From Pseudomonas mohnii (GTDB taxonomy: Bacteria; Pseudomonadota; Gammaproteobacteria; Pseudomonadales; Pseudomonadaceae): 64,000 nt of DNA. The DNA is taken from positions 5,192,501 to 5,256,500 of the forward strand of contig NZ_FNRV01000001.1 in NCBI RefSeq assembly GCF_900105115.1, in the 5' to 3' direction. Of this stretch, positions 24,640 to 34,413 are shown piece by piece; position 1 is the stretch's first letter, and each line of letters begins with the position of its first letter. Made by a program: the position numbers and the translations under genes. The notes beneath the pieces were generated by a model. It searched no databases. It saw nothing but the letters and a program-made list of their open reading frames with translations, and was not told the DNA's origin.

Positions 24640-25278
24640 ATGTCTGCATGTCGCCTGCTCTACTTGATGGACCCGATGTGTTCCTGGTGCTGGGGCTTTG
24701 CCCCGGTGGCCAACGCGCTGGTCGAGCAGGCGCAGGCAGCAGGAGTGCACGTGCACCTGGTGGTGGGCGGTTTGCGTACCGGCAGTGGCGCGGCGCTTGA
24801 ACCGACCACGCGGCGTTACATCCTCGAGCATTGGCAGGCGGTCACCGAGGCCACCGGCCAGCCGTTCAAACTGGAAGGGGCCTTGCCGGATGGATTCGTC
24901 TACGACACCGAGCCCGCCTGTCGGGCGCTAGTGACGGCGCGCAGCCTGGCGCCGGATTGTGCGTGGAAACTGCTCGGCCTGATTCAGCAGGCGTTTTATG
25001 CCGAAGGTCGCGATGTCACCCACGCCAGCGTTCTGGTTGAGCTGGCGGAGCGTGCCGGCCTGCCGCGCATCGAGTTCGCCGCCGCTTTCGACCGTGCCGA
25101 TATGCACGCCGCTACGGCTGCCGATTTCACGTGGGTCCAGGACCTGGGCATTGCCGGTTTCCCGACCTTGCTGGCTGAGCGAAATGGTCAATTGGCGCTG
25201 CTGACCAATGGTTACCAGCCGCTCAGTGTACTTTCCCCGCTGCTCGGCCGCTGGCTGGAGCGCGCTGCCTGTGCATGA
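24640..25278 (+). CDS. DsbA-family thioredoxin-fold protein
   Basis: A 212-residue protein with a thioredoxin-fold active site CSWC close to the N-terminus (LMDPMCSWCWGFAP, residues 9-22) followed by a helical insertion, and a cis-Pro segment IAGFPTLLAE near residue 175. It has no signal peptide, so it is cytoplasmic, like the FrnE/HCCA-isomerase-like members of the family. Its substrate is unknown. The start is only 3 bases after trhO, and its end overlaps the ABC transporter gene by 8 bases; the three probably form one operon. Confidence 0.88.
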   Translation: MSACRLLYLMDPMCSWCWGFAPVANALVEQAQAAGVHVHLVVGGLRTGSGAALEPTTRRYILEHWQAVTEATGQPFKLEGALPDGFVYDTEPACRALVTARSLAPDCAWKLLGLIQQAFYAEGRDVTHASVLVELAERAGLPRIEFAAAFDRADMHAATAADFTWVQDLGIAGFPTLLAERNGQLALLTNGYQPLSVLSPLLGRWLERAACA

Positions 25279-27088
25279 TCTGCCCGACGATAGCGCGACG
25301 GTAAAACGTGTCGATCGGTTGAGCTGGGCGGAAATTCGTCGTCTGGCGCTTCATCACAAAAAGTCCCTGTGGATCGCCAACGGCGTGGCCGTGCTGGCGA
25401 CGCTTTGCAGTGTGCCCATCCCCTTGCTCTTGCCATTGCTGGTGGACGAAGTGTTGCTGGGGCATGGTGACGCTGCGCTGAAAATCATGAACCACGCGCT
25501 GCCGGATGCCTGGCAGAAGGCTGCGGGTTACATCGGCCTGATGCTGCTGGTGACCCTGACGCTGCGCTGTGCCGCCTTACTGTTCAACGTGGTGCAGGCG
25601 CGGTTGTTCGCGGCGCTGGCCAAGGACATCGTCTACCGCATTCGCATCCGGCTGATCGAGCGCCTCAAGCGTATTTCGCTGGGGGAATACGAAAGCCTGG
25701 GCAGCGGCACGGTGACCACGCACCTGGTCACCGACCTGGACACCCTGGACAAGTTCGTCGGAGAAACCCTCAGCCGTTTCCTCGTGGCCTTGCTGACGCT
25801 GGTGGGGACCGCGGGCATTCTGATGTGGATGCACTGGAAACTGGCGCTGCTGATCCTGTTGTTCAACCCGTTGGTGATCTACGCCACGGTGCAGTTGGGC
25901 AAGCGGGTCAAGCACCTGAAAAAGCTCGAGAACGACAGCACTTCGCGCTTCACCCAGGCGCTGACCGAAACCCTCGATGCGATCCAGGAAGTGCGTGCTG
26001 GCAACCGTCAGGGTTTCTTCCTTGGTCGCCTGGGGCTGCGGGCCAGAGAAGTCCGTGATTACGCGGTGAGCTCCCAGTGGAAAACCGATGCCTCAAACCG
26101 GGCCAGTGGCTTGCTGTTCCAGTTCGGCATCGATATTTTTCGTGCCGCTGCAATGCTGACGGTGCTGTTTTCCGACCTGTCCATCGGCCAGATGCTCGCG
26201 GTGTTCAGCTACCTGTGGTTCATGATCGGGCCGGTTGAACAACTGCTGAACCTGCAATACGCCTATTACGCTGCGGGCGGTGCCCTGTCGCGAATCAACG
26301 AACTGCTGTCCCGCGCCGATGAGCCGGAGTACCCGAAAGGGGTCGATCCGTTCAACGGCCGCGAGACGGTGGGCATCGAGGTTCAGGGCTTGAGTTTTGG
26401 CTACGGCGACGAACTGGTGCTGAACCAGATGAACCTGTCCATCGCCCCCGGCGAGAAAGTCGCGATCGTCGGCGCCAGCGGGGGTGGCAAGAGCACCCTG
26501 GTGCAACTGCTGCTGGGCTTGTACACGCCACTGGCCGGCACCATTCGCTTCGGCGGTTCGACTCAGCAAGAGATCGGTCTGGAGACTGTCCGGGAGAATG
26601 TCGCCGTGGTCCTGCAACACCCGGCGCTGTTCAACGACACCGTGCGCGCCAACCTGACCATGGGCCGTGAACGCAGTGACGAGGCTTGCTGGCATGCGCT
26701 GGAAATCGCGCAGTTGCACGCCACGATTCGTGACTTGCCCAATGGCCTGGACAGCATCGTCGGACGCTCCGGCGTGCGTTTGTCCGGTGGCCAGCGGCAA
26801 CGCCTGGCGATCGCGCGGATGGTGTTGGCCGAGCCGAAAGTGGTGATCCTCGACGAGGCCACTTCAGCGCTGGATGCTGCCACCGAATACAACCTGCATC
26901 AGGCGATGGCACGGTTCCTGAGTAACCGCACCACGCTGATCATCGCCCACCGGCTGTCGGCAGTGAAACAAGCCGACAGGGTGCTGGTGTTCGACGGCGG
27001 GAAAATCGCCGAGGATGGCGACCATCAGCAGTTAATCGCTGATGGTGGCCTGTATGCCAAGCTGTATGGGCATTTGCAGCGGTTGTAG
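25271..27088 (+). CDS. ABC exporter, fused permease and ATPase
   Basis: A 605-residue half-transporter. The GTG start overlaps the DsbA-family gene; a longer in-frame ATG lies inside that gene without a ribosome site. Residues about 1-320 form six membrane helices (starting KSLWIANGVAVLATLCSVPI). The ATPase follows with Walker A GASGGGKST near 400, signature LSGGQRQRLAIARM near 503, Walker B VVILDEATSAL near 523 and switch His in AHRLS. It would work as a homodimer exporting a lipid, peptide or drug; the substrate is not evident. It is convergent with the deaminase-toxin gene with one base between the stops. Confidence 0.92.
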   Translation: MHDLPDDSATVKRVDRLSWAEIRRLALHHKKSLWIANGVAVLATLCSVPIPLLLPLLVDEVLLGHGDAALKIMNHALPDAWQKAAGYIGLMLLVTLTLRCAALLFNVVQARLFAALAKDIVYRIRIRLIERLKRISLGEYESLGSGTVTTHLVTDLDTLDKFVGETLSRFLVALLTLVGTAGILMWMHWKLALLILLFNPLVIYATVQLGKRVKHLKKLENDSTSRFTQALTETLDAIQEVRAGNRQGFFLGRLGLRAREVRDYAVSSQWKTDASNRASGLLFQFGIDIFRAAAMLTVLFSDLSIGQMLAVFSYLWFMIGPVEQLLNLQYAYYAAGGALSRINELLSRADEPEYPKGVDPFNGRETVGIEVQGLSFGYGDELVLNQMNLSIAPGEKVAIVGASGGGKSTLVQLLLGLYTPLAGTIRFGGSTQQEIGLETVRENVAVVLQHPALFNDTVRANLTMGRERSDEACWHALEIAQLHATIRDLPNGLDSIVGRSGVRLSGGQRQRLAIARMVLAEPKVVILDEATSALDAATEYNLHQAMARFLSNRTTLIIAHRLSAVKQADRVLVFDGGKIAEDGDHQQLIADGGLYAKLYGHLQRL

Positions 27089-27089
27089 G

Positions 27090-30000
27090 TTAACTCCACA
27101 GTACCTGGAGCGCGTTTTCCCCGCCGTCATAACCGAAATTTTTCATCACGATCGAGCACGATTCGCACGGGGGCATCGTCGTGGCGATATTGACGGACTT
27201 GATCGCCTTGGGGTCGGGGTACTTTTCCCGAATCACTTGGATCAACTTGCTTTCGCTGTCCAGTGACGTCGGTTTTTTCGACTGCACTGGCTTGTAGGTG
27301 CCGATGTCCTTGATGGTCGTCGGCACGGCCAGCAACTTGCCTTCATCGGTCACTTTGAGAGAGGTGTAGGGAAAGTTCTGATTCATGTCGATGTTGAAGT
27401 AGGTTGATTCGCCGACCCGAACCGAATCCGCTCCAAGATTCTGTTTGAACAGCGGCAAGTGCCCGGTCGCTCGCTGGGCGCCGGAAACGCTGACGTAGAT
27501 TTCCCGTTGCCCACTGCTGGTCATGACCTCGGCGTAGGCAATGTTTCTCGGATTGAAGGAGCGTTGGCGCTTGGGGGTCAACTGGTGCAGCTTCTGCATG
27601 GTCTGGTTGATCCTTAGTGCGCTGTTGGCCTTGCTGGCGTCGATCGTCGGCGACATGAACAGCGTATCGAAGATACTGGCGGTGCGCTGACGCAAGTCCT
27701 CCGGAGCATCCTTGCTCCTGCTCCATGTCGTGGCGCCTTCGGGCAGTCGAGTGACGATCATTCGGGTTGAATGATCGAACATCAGTGCTTCTCCGGGACT
27801 GGTGTCGACCTTCAGGAATTTCATGTTGCCCGGAGGGTTAGGGGCCGTTCCGATCGGAATGGCGATTTCGTCCATGGTTTTCATCGCGAGCTCAAGGGCT
27901 TCTTTACTGTGCATGCGTGCGATGTTGTTGGCGCTCAATGACCCGGTGTACACCGTTAGCAGTTCCGCACCCAAGGTGCCTTCAGCCATGTCAGCCTTCA
28001 ACAGGCGTTTCAATGTCAGCGGCTCGCTCAGGCTTTGCCCTTTGGGCACTGTCGCAAAGTAATACTTGTCGGTATTGATTCGGCTGAAGACATAAGTACT
28101 CGATTCATCTTTGGACGGCACCAGAATGGCCCCGATCCGGTGCGGGTCATCGGCGCCCTCGTAAACCCCCTTGACCTCGATACGGCCATAAATACCTTTG
28201 CGGAACATCAGGGTGGCCGGCATCTCGTGGCGAGGCACCAGCCACTTCTTGGTAAAGCCAAGTGTGGTGATGTCGCCTCTGTACAGCGTCGGGATGTTGT
28301 CGATGATCTGATAAAGATTGCCCTCATGGGTTACAAACTGGCCGTCATGACCGGGTCGGCTAACCGCTTCGGACACCCGGTCGCCAAACCAGGGCGCGTA
28401 ACCTTTGGTTTCGTCGAACGAGCCGACTTCCGGTGTCGAGGCGGGTGTCCCTGTCACAAAACTATTGAGGCATTCGCTGCCGTTGTTTGGCGCGCGGCGT
28501 GGCCGGCAGGGGACTAACGTCAATGCGCTGCTGTCATCGATCATCTCGACGCGGCGCAGTTCTTCGCCGTCCAGACGGTACGGGACGTCGTCGATGAAGA
28601 CTGTCGTGCGCCCATCGATGTCGAACTGGTAACGAACGTGTGCCTGTTCCGGGAGTTCAAAGAAAACCAGCTCGTCGGTTTTCTTCACGATGTCGTAGCT
28701 TGAGCGACCGAGTGAAAGTTCATGGTTCTGCGGAGTGAGTCGAGGTCCATAGGGGCGGGTGGACAGCGGGTCAACCAGGTAGTGGTGGCCGTCGATCTTT
28801 CGAACCGGCACATCTTCGATGCCTTTGACAATACCCAGCTCGTCGGCATCCGTCAGCGGTTTCCAGCGTCCCGGTTCGGTGGCCTGAGGCAGGCTGCTGA
28901 CCAAGTCGTAGCTATCGGCCTTGCCGGCGAGTTTTTTTAATTGGAACACTGCCCGTCTTTCCAGGAAGACGACTGCACGTCCGGCGCCTTTTACGCCCCT
29001 GCCAACGAGCCGCAGCAGATCCACTGAACCGTCCAGGGGGTTGAGGTTCTTCAAGCTCGAAGTCAACAGTTTGCCGGACAGCTTCACCATTCGCGGCAAT
29101 GTCGAGCGAATCCCCAATCTGCCAGCTCGTGCGGCCAGCCTGATGCTGCCTGCGGCGAACTTACCCAAGGGAACTGCAAATGACAGGATATCGAGCACCA
29201 GGCCGATTGCGCCGAGAACGCGATCACCGAATTTGTCCGATTGAAGGTCTTCGATGCTCCCCCAGAATGGCAGGAATCCCTTGACGCTGTGAAGCCAGTG
29301 TTTTTCCTCGAGATGGCGTTCGTATGGGGTCACTCCCCAAGCCTCTCGACGCACCTCCTTTTCATCCAGGTAAAGCAGGTGTGTAGCAATGAAGGACGCG
29401 ATTTGTTGCGTGCGAGGGGATGTCAGCGTGAGGTTGGGAGAAATGTCGTGATCTGCCGACGGCGTTCGAGAAGGGGGGAGGGCGTCGCCGAGTGGGTCAA
29501 GAATCGCGAGGCAGGTGGCTCCTGATTTCGGCGGCGAGCCGGTTGCATGGGCATCCTGGTCGAATGGCAAGCGGTGTTTGCGTATGGCGATGTAGGAGGC
29601 ATAGTCCTCCTCGACAAGGCGGTTGACGAAAAAATAATGACCACGGTCGCCACCGACATGGGCGGTTGTCACATCGGCGCGCGGTCTTATGACGCCGGCA
29701 CGGGGCAGGCACTCGTAGAAGCGCACGGCGTTTTTGTAAGTGGCTTGCAGCACAAACCCCATGCGTGCCCTAAGCGGCAGAGTGTGTGCTGCAGTTTCTT
29801 CATCGGCCTTGCGCCCGGTTTCATCCCTGAGGCTGAGTACCCTGACTTCACCATGTTCCAGCGCCTTGCGATCGGCCCACGGCAATGTGACCAGCAGGCT
29901 TTTGATCAGCAGTTCGTAGGCTGCTTTTGATTTGGCGAGGTAGCTTTTGAATTGCTCGTCGAATAGAACGGCAATATCAGGCAGGGTGCGGTTGCGTGGT

Positions 30001-31727
30001 AGTAAGGTGATGGAGCGAGCATCGGAATCTACCGGGCCCGATTCAAACGTGCGGTCAGTGGACAGTCTGATCCAATCCCTGGCGGTCTTGCCGTCGTCAG
30101 TGATGTACCACTTGTTATCAGCGTTCAAGCCGCCTGAGGCGTACACCTCCAGCAAGGGCCAGGTTTTCTGCGGCAGGTCGGTGGATTCCATGATGTTGCG
30201 CTCAACGCGCTTGCCCGACCGATAGAGGTTGCGCATCACGCGGATGCGCAGCGGGTCCGGGCTAACGCCGGTGGCGAATGCCAGTTTCAGCTGTTGTTCT
30301 GCCAGCTTCAGCCGTTTTGGAGCGGAGATATCGAGTTGGACAATTGCCTCGTTCAACTGCACCTGGTGGTCTTCCAGCGCTTGCAAGGCTTTCAGTCTGC
30401 TTTCCTGAACATCGCCAGTTTGCGCGCTCGGTTCCACTGCATCGATCGCTTGCGCGCAGGTCAGCGCCGCTGGAACACGCGTCAGGGCGATTAACTGGAG
30501 CAGGGCTTTACTGGCGTTCTGGCTTTTTTTTAATGGTAGATCGGTGATTTGCTGGAAGGTCAGTCGTTGCAACAGGGTTGGGTCCAGTGCATGAGCGAGA
30601 TGGGCGCCGTGAACGAAATTGACCCAGACGACAGAGGTGGCATAGGGCAAGTCGTGGGGAATGTCGCGCACCTGGAATTCAACTGGAAACCTGGCTTGAC
30701 AGAGCCTGCCCAGCAGCGCTGTTTCGATCGGCGATCGCGTACGAAGTGAATCTTCCAGGTGTTGCCGGAAGTGCTTGAGGATATCGGGGTAGCTTTTGCC
30801 GTGGTTGGCGCGATGTTGCAATTGATAGCGGGCAATGCTGTGTGACGCATCGGTAAGCGTCAGGAAGTACCACAGTCGCAACGCCTCCAGCAGCAGTTTT
30901 GCGCCGATCTCAGGCACTGTTTTTTCATCGGAACGGCTGCCGTACCAATTGAGTGTTTTCAGCAGGCGTTGGCCCAGGTCACGTGCTTTTGGGGTGTCGA
31001 GCAAGCGCCCAAGGCAGGCGGTGGGTTGGGTGGCCAGTTGGTGTGGTGTCATCGGTGGTGTGACTTCTCTGGCCAGGATGTCGATGACGGAACGGGCTTC
31101 TTTTGTGACGATTTCGCTGACGACATTGAGCATCAAGATGTGCTGGTGCTGTTCTATCAGTTCACTGATTTGCAGTCCCTGTTCCAGGTTCAATCGGTGA
31201 ATGGCGCGTTTCTCCTCCATCTGTTCAATCAGTCGGGTCAGGGAGTCCGTGTTTTGTTCAGCAGGCAAGGCGAGGCCGTAATACTTCAAGACCTGCGGCA
31301 GGGGCAACACCCTGTCGCTGCGTATGTATCCACCTATGCCCACAAGCGCTCGCTGAAAGGCGCGAATCTCGCCAGTGGACTTTGTTACATCCTTGATCGT
31401 ATGTGTATCGACGGTGCCATCATTGTGGCTCGTCAAAAATACGCACTGATCGCCGATACCACTGACTTCCGTCAGGAGTCCTTTAAGTGGTCGAAGATGC
31501 ACAGACAAGGCGTTGTCACTGGTGTCTTCGAAGAACGTGCGCAAAAGCGTTTTCGTGCGCTCGTACTCAAGTGTCAAGGGCGAGTCCGCAGAGGGGGACA
31601 GGTAGAATCCATGCAGGTCGGAGGCTCTCGTCCTGACGGCTTGTAACGCGCTCAGTATTGTCTCGTACTCGGCCTGTTGGCCGGCATGCCGTTGAGCTGG
31701 GGTGGGCGCAGCAGTTGCAGTTTGCAT
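27090..31727 (-). CDS. Giant DUF6543/dermonecrotic-toxin-like protein with C-terminal deaminase-like domain
   Basis: A protein of about 1545 residues. The open frame extends upstream to 31910, but that would overlap the start of the divergent c-di-GMP gene, so MQTATAAPTPAQ is preferred; the ribosome site is weak either way. The N-terminal and middle parts are long, mostly helical and match the DUF6543 toxin-like proteins of Pseudomonas (e.g. ADRKALEHGEVRVLSLRDE). A hydrophobic stretch near 834-858 (VLGAIGLVLDILSFAVPLGKF) could insert in a membrane. The last 150 residues hold YAEVMTSSGQREIYVSVSG, then DSE at 1490-1492, and PCESC at 1520-1524, with the spacing of the deaminase zinc site. Nothing resembling an immunity gene adjoins it. 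Target and delivery are unknown. Confidence 0.8.
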   Translation of the reverse strand: MQTATAAPTPAQRHAGQQAEYETILSALQAVRTRASDLHGFYLSPSADSPLTLEYERTKTLLRTFFEDTSDNALSVHLRPLKGLLTEVSGIGDQCVFLTSHNDGTVDTHTIKDVTKSTGEIRAFQRALVGIGGYIRSDRVLPLPQVLKYYGLALPAEQNTDSLTRLIEQMEEKRAIHRLNLEQGLQISELIEQHQHILMLNVVSEIVTKEARSVIDILAREVTPPMTPHQLATQPTACLGRLLDTPKARDLGQRLLKTLNWYGSRSDEKTVPEIGAKLLLEALRLWYFLTLTDASHSIARYQLQHRANHGKSYPDILKHFRQHLEDSLRTRSPIETALLGRLCQARFPVEFQVRDIPHDLPYATSVVWVNFVHGAHLAHALDPTLLQRLTFQQITDLPLKKSQNASKALLQLIALTRVPAALTCAQAIDAVEPSAQTGDVQESRLKALQALEDHQVQLNEAIVQLDISAPKRLKLAEQQLKLAFATGVSPDPLRIRVMRNLYRSGKRVERNIMESTDLPQKTWPLLEVYASGGLNADNKWYITDDGKTARDWIRLSTDRTFESGPVDSDARSITLLPRNRTLPDIAVLFDEQFKSYLAKSKAAYELLIKSLLVTLPWADRKALEHGEVRVLSLRDETGRKADEETAAHTLPLRARMGFVLQATYKNAVRFYECLPRAGVIRPRADVTTAHVGGDRGHYFFVNRLVEEDYASYIAIRKHRLPFDQDAHATGSPPKSGATCLAILDPLGDALPPSRTPSADHDISPNLTLTSPRTQQIASFIATHLLYLDEKEVRREAWGVTPYERHLEEKHWLHSVKGFLPFWGSIEDLQSDKFGDRVLGAIGLVLDILSFAVPLGKFAAGSIRLAARAGRLGIRSTLPRMVKLSGKLLTSSLKNLNPLDGSVDLLRLVGRGVKGAGRAVVFLERRAVFQLKKLAGKADSYDLVSSLPQATEPGRWKPLTDADELGIVKGIEDVPVRKIDGHHYLVDPLSTRPYGPRLTPQNHELSLGRSSYDIVKKTDELVFFELPEQAHVRYQFDIDGRTTVFIDDVPYRLDGEELRRVEMIDDSSALTLVPCRPRRAPNNGSECLNSFVTGTPASTPEVGSFDETKGYAPWFGDRVSEAVSRPGHDGQFVTHEGNLYQIIDNIPTLYRGDITTLGFTKKWLVPRHEMPATLMFRKGIYGRIEVKGVYEGADDPHRIGAILVPSKDESSTYVFSRINTDKYYFATVPKGQSLSEPLTLKRLLKADMAEGTLGAELLTVYTGSLSANNIARMHSKEALELAMKTMDEIAIPIGTAPNPPGNMKFLKVDTSPGEALMFDHSTRMIVTRLPEGATTWSRSKDAPEDLRQRTASIFDTLFMSPTIDASKANSALRINQTMQKLHQLTPKRQRSFNPRNIAYAEVMTSSGQREIYVSVSGAQRATGHLPLFKQNLGADSVRVGESTYFNIDMNQNFPYTSLKVTDEGKLLAVPTTIKDIGTYKPVQSKKPTSLDSESKLIQVIREKYPDPKAIKSVNIATTMPPCESCSIVMKNFGYDGGENALQVLWS

Positions 31728-31908
31728 GGGAAAGCGACTCTTAAATGGTTGAGAGTCGTCAGTCTCAGAGTTTAGTTCACTGCGGATGCGGTACATATGT
31801 AGTGCATGTTGTACCGTGTCTGGCTTGCCGGAAGCGGGATCGCCCCCTAGTCTAGCTGTAGCGATTTCGTCCGGAAGACGAGCAAGCAGTGCTAATGCAA
31901 GGGACCTC

Positions 31909-34368
31909 ATGAATCAAACGCGGACACTCGGAACGCCACGGTTGTTGGGCATCGTCTGGCCATTTATCGCCGTTGTGGTGTTTCAAGCCCTATTGGGTGG
32001 CGTTAGCCTATATGTGCTGTCGGCGGTTCGCGGCTATGTCGCCGGTGAAAGCTTGTGGTCCAAAGGCCAAAAAGACGCCATCTACTACCTCAATCTCTAC
32101 GCGGACAGTCGTGACGAGTCGATTTTCCGCAAATACCAGGACGCGATGGCCGTGCCTCAGGGCGGTCACGAGTTGCGGGTAGCACTGGATCATCAACCGC
32201 CGAACATCGAAGCGGCGCGCCTGGCGATTCTCAAGGGTGGGAACCACCCGGATGACGTTCCCAGTCTGATCTGGCTGTACCTCAATTTCCGCCATTTCAG
32301 TTACCTCGAGAAGGCTATCGATCTCTGGACGGTGGGTGATTCGTATCTGGTCAAGCTTGATGATGTTGCGCAGGACATGCACCGGCACATTGCCGCTGGT
32401 CCGGCCTCCGAGGCCGACATCAAGAACTGGAAGGCGCAGATATTTGCAATCAATGTTGAAGTGACTCCGGCAGCGAAAGCTTTCAGTGACGCATTGGGAG
32501 AGGGATCTCGGGTCATTCTCCGGCTGTTACTGGTGACCAACCTCGCCACCGCCCTTGGCCTGATTGCGCTGGCCTTGATGCGCACCCACAAGTTGCTCAA
32601 ACAACGTCATGCCTTCGCCGATGCCTTGCAGCTCGAGAAAGACCGGGCGCAGATCACCCTGCAATCGATTGGCGACGCGGTGATCACCACGGATGTCGAC
32701 GGCGCAATTGCCTACATGAACCCGGCGGCCGAGACATTGACCCACTGGAAGGCCGAGCAGGCGACGGGTTTGCCGCTGGCGGCGCTGTTCAATCTGCTGG
32801 ACGAGAATGCCCACACCGACGGATTCACGTTGATCGAGCGAATTCTGAGCGGTCAGCTCAGCGGTGGCAGTGAACATTCCAAATTGATTCAACGCCTCGA
32901 TGGCAGCACGGTGTCGGTCACGCTGGTTGGCGCGCCGATCCGCAATGCCGGCAACGTCAGCGGCGCCGTACTGGTGCTGCACGACATGACCCAGGAACGG
33001 CAATACATCGCCAATCTGTCCTGGCAGGCTACCCATGACGCATTGACCGGGCTCGCCAACCGTCGCGAGTTCGAGTATCGCCTGGAGCAGGCGCTACACT
33101 CGCTGGGGCGGCAGACCGGGCGTCACGCCTTGATGTTTCTCGATCTGGATCAATTCAAGCTGGTCAACGATACCTGCGGCCATGCGGCGGGAGACGAATT
33201 GCTGCGGCATATCTGCGCGCTGTTGCAATCAGGATTACGCGAAGGCGATACCCTCGCTCGGCTGGGCGGCGACGAGTTCGGCATCCTGCTGGAAAATTGT
33301 GGGTTGGAGGTGGCGGAAAAAATTGCCGAGAGCCTGCGCCAGACCGTACAGGATCTGCACTTTGTCTGGAAAGGTCGACCTTTCGTGACCACCGTCAGTA
33401 TCGGACTGGTTCATGTTGCGCAACATCCGTCCACACTCGAGGCCTCGTTGCGCGCTGCCGACATGGCCTGCTACATGGCCAAGGAAAAAGGTCGTAACCG
33501 GGTTCAGCTCTATCATCCCGATGATTCGGAACTGTCCCTGCGTTTCGGCGAAATGGCTTGGGTGCAGCGCTTGCACATGGCCTTGGAAGAAGATCGCTTC
33601 TGCCTGTATGCCCAGGAAATCGCGCCGCTTGGCCGTACTGAAGCGGGCAGCGGACACATTGAGATTCTGCTGCGTCTGCATGACGAGGCCGGGCGCATGA
33701 TCTTGCCCGACAGCTTTATTCCGGCGGCCGAGCGTTATGGTCTGATGAACTTGATTGATCGCTGGGTCGTGCAAAACGTATTCAAGATCATTGCCCAATG
33801 TCGTGCCGAAAAGCGTCAGGGGCCTTTGGCCATGTGTGCGATCAATCTGTCAGGCACCACCATCGGAGATGAAGCTTTTCTGGACTTCCTGCGTGAACAG
33901 TTCGTTACTTATTCAATACCGGCCGAAATGATTTGTTTTGAAATTACTGAAACCAGCGCCATTTCAAATTTGGGCAGCGCGATCAGATTCATCAATGAAC
34001 TCAAAGGCTTAGGCTGCCATTTTTCGCTGGACGATTTTTGCGCCGGTATGTCCTCATTCGCTTACTTGAAACATTTGCCTGTAGACTTCCTGAAGATCGA
34101 CGGGAGTTTCGTAAAGGATATGCTGGACGACCCGATTAACCGCGCCATGGTCGAGGTGATCAATCATATCGGTCATGTCATGGGTAAGCGTACGATTGCC
34201 GAGTTTGTCGAGACGCCTCAGATCGAGCAGGCATTGCTGGAGATCGGGGTGGATTACGCTCAAGGGTATCTCATCGAGCGCCCGCAACTGTTTACCTGCG
34301 ATAGTTTGCAAAGTCGTCCCGCCAGGCCTCAGCCTTTGTTGTTCAGGGCGCCTGGCACGTTCCGTTGA
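31909..34368 (+). CDS. Membrane PAS-GGDEF-EAL c-di-GMP protein (RbdA-like)
   Basis: An 819-residue inner-membrane protein. Membrane helices at about 11-33 and 204-224 enclose a periplasmic sensor region. Then follow a PAS domain (TLQSIGDAVITTDVDGAIAYM), a GGDEF domain with intact GGDEF at 453-457, and an EAL domain with EILLR at about 585-589, FEITETSAI and DDFCAGMSSFAYLKHLPVDF. Both catalytic centres look intact (EIL in place of EAL is tolerated), so it may make and degrade c-di-GMP, or use GGDEF as a GTP sensor for the phosphodiesterase, as RbdA does. AAGGGA precedes the chosen ATG. The RbdA likeness is by architecture. Confidence 0.9.
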   Translation: MNQTRTLGTPRLLGIVWPFIAVVVFQALLGGVSLYVLSAVRGYVAGESLWSKGQKDAIYYLNLYADSRDESIFRKYQDAMAVPQGGHELRVALDHQPPNIEAARLAILKGGNHPDDVPSLIWLYLNFRHFSYLEKAIDLWTVGDSYLVKLDDVAQDMHRHIAAGPASEADIKNWKAQIFAINVEVTPAAKAFSDALGEGSRVILRLLLVTNLATALGLIALALMRTHKLLKQRHAFADALQLEKDRAQITLQSIGDAVITTDVDGAIAYMNPAAETLTHWKAEQATGLPLAALFNLLDENAHTDGFTLIERILSGQLSGGSEHSKLIQRLDGSTVSVTLVGAPIRNAGNVSGAVLVLHDMTQERQYIANLSWQATHDALTGLANRREFEYRLEQALHSLGRQTGRHALMFLDLDQFKLVNDTCGHAAGDELLRHICALLQSGLREGDTLARLGGDEFGILLENCGLEVAEKIAESLRQTVQDLHFVWKGRPFVTTVSIGLVHVAQHPSTLEASLRAADMACYMAKEKGRNRVQLYHPDDSELSLRFGEMAWVQRLHMALEEDRFCLYAQEIAPLGRTEAGSGHIEILLRLHDEAGRMILPDSFIPAAERYGLMNLIDRWVVQNVFKIIAQCRAEKRQGPLAMCAINLSGTTIGDEAFLDFLREQFVTYSIPAEMICFEITETSAISNLGSAIRFINELKGLGCHFSLDDFCAGMSSFAYLKHLPVDFLKIDGSFVKDMLDDPINRAMVEVINHIGHVMGKRTIAEFVETPQIEQALLEIGVDYAQGYLIERPQLFTCDSLQSRPARPQPLLFRAPGTFR

Positions 34369-34413
34369 AATCTCTTGCTGATCCCAACAATCACAATCAA
34401 AAGGAGCTCGACA

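Noticed and set aside
31728..31910. A 61-residue N-terminal extension of the deaminase-toxin protein
   Set aside because: It would overlap the start of the divergent GGDEF-EAL gene and leave no room for promoters; not excluded outright.
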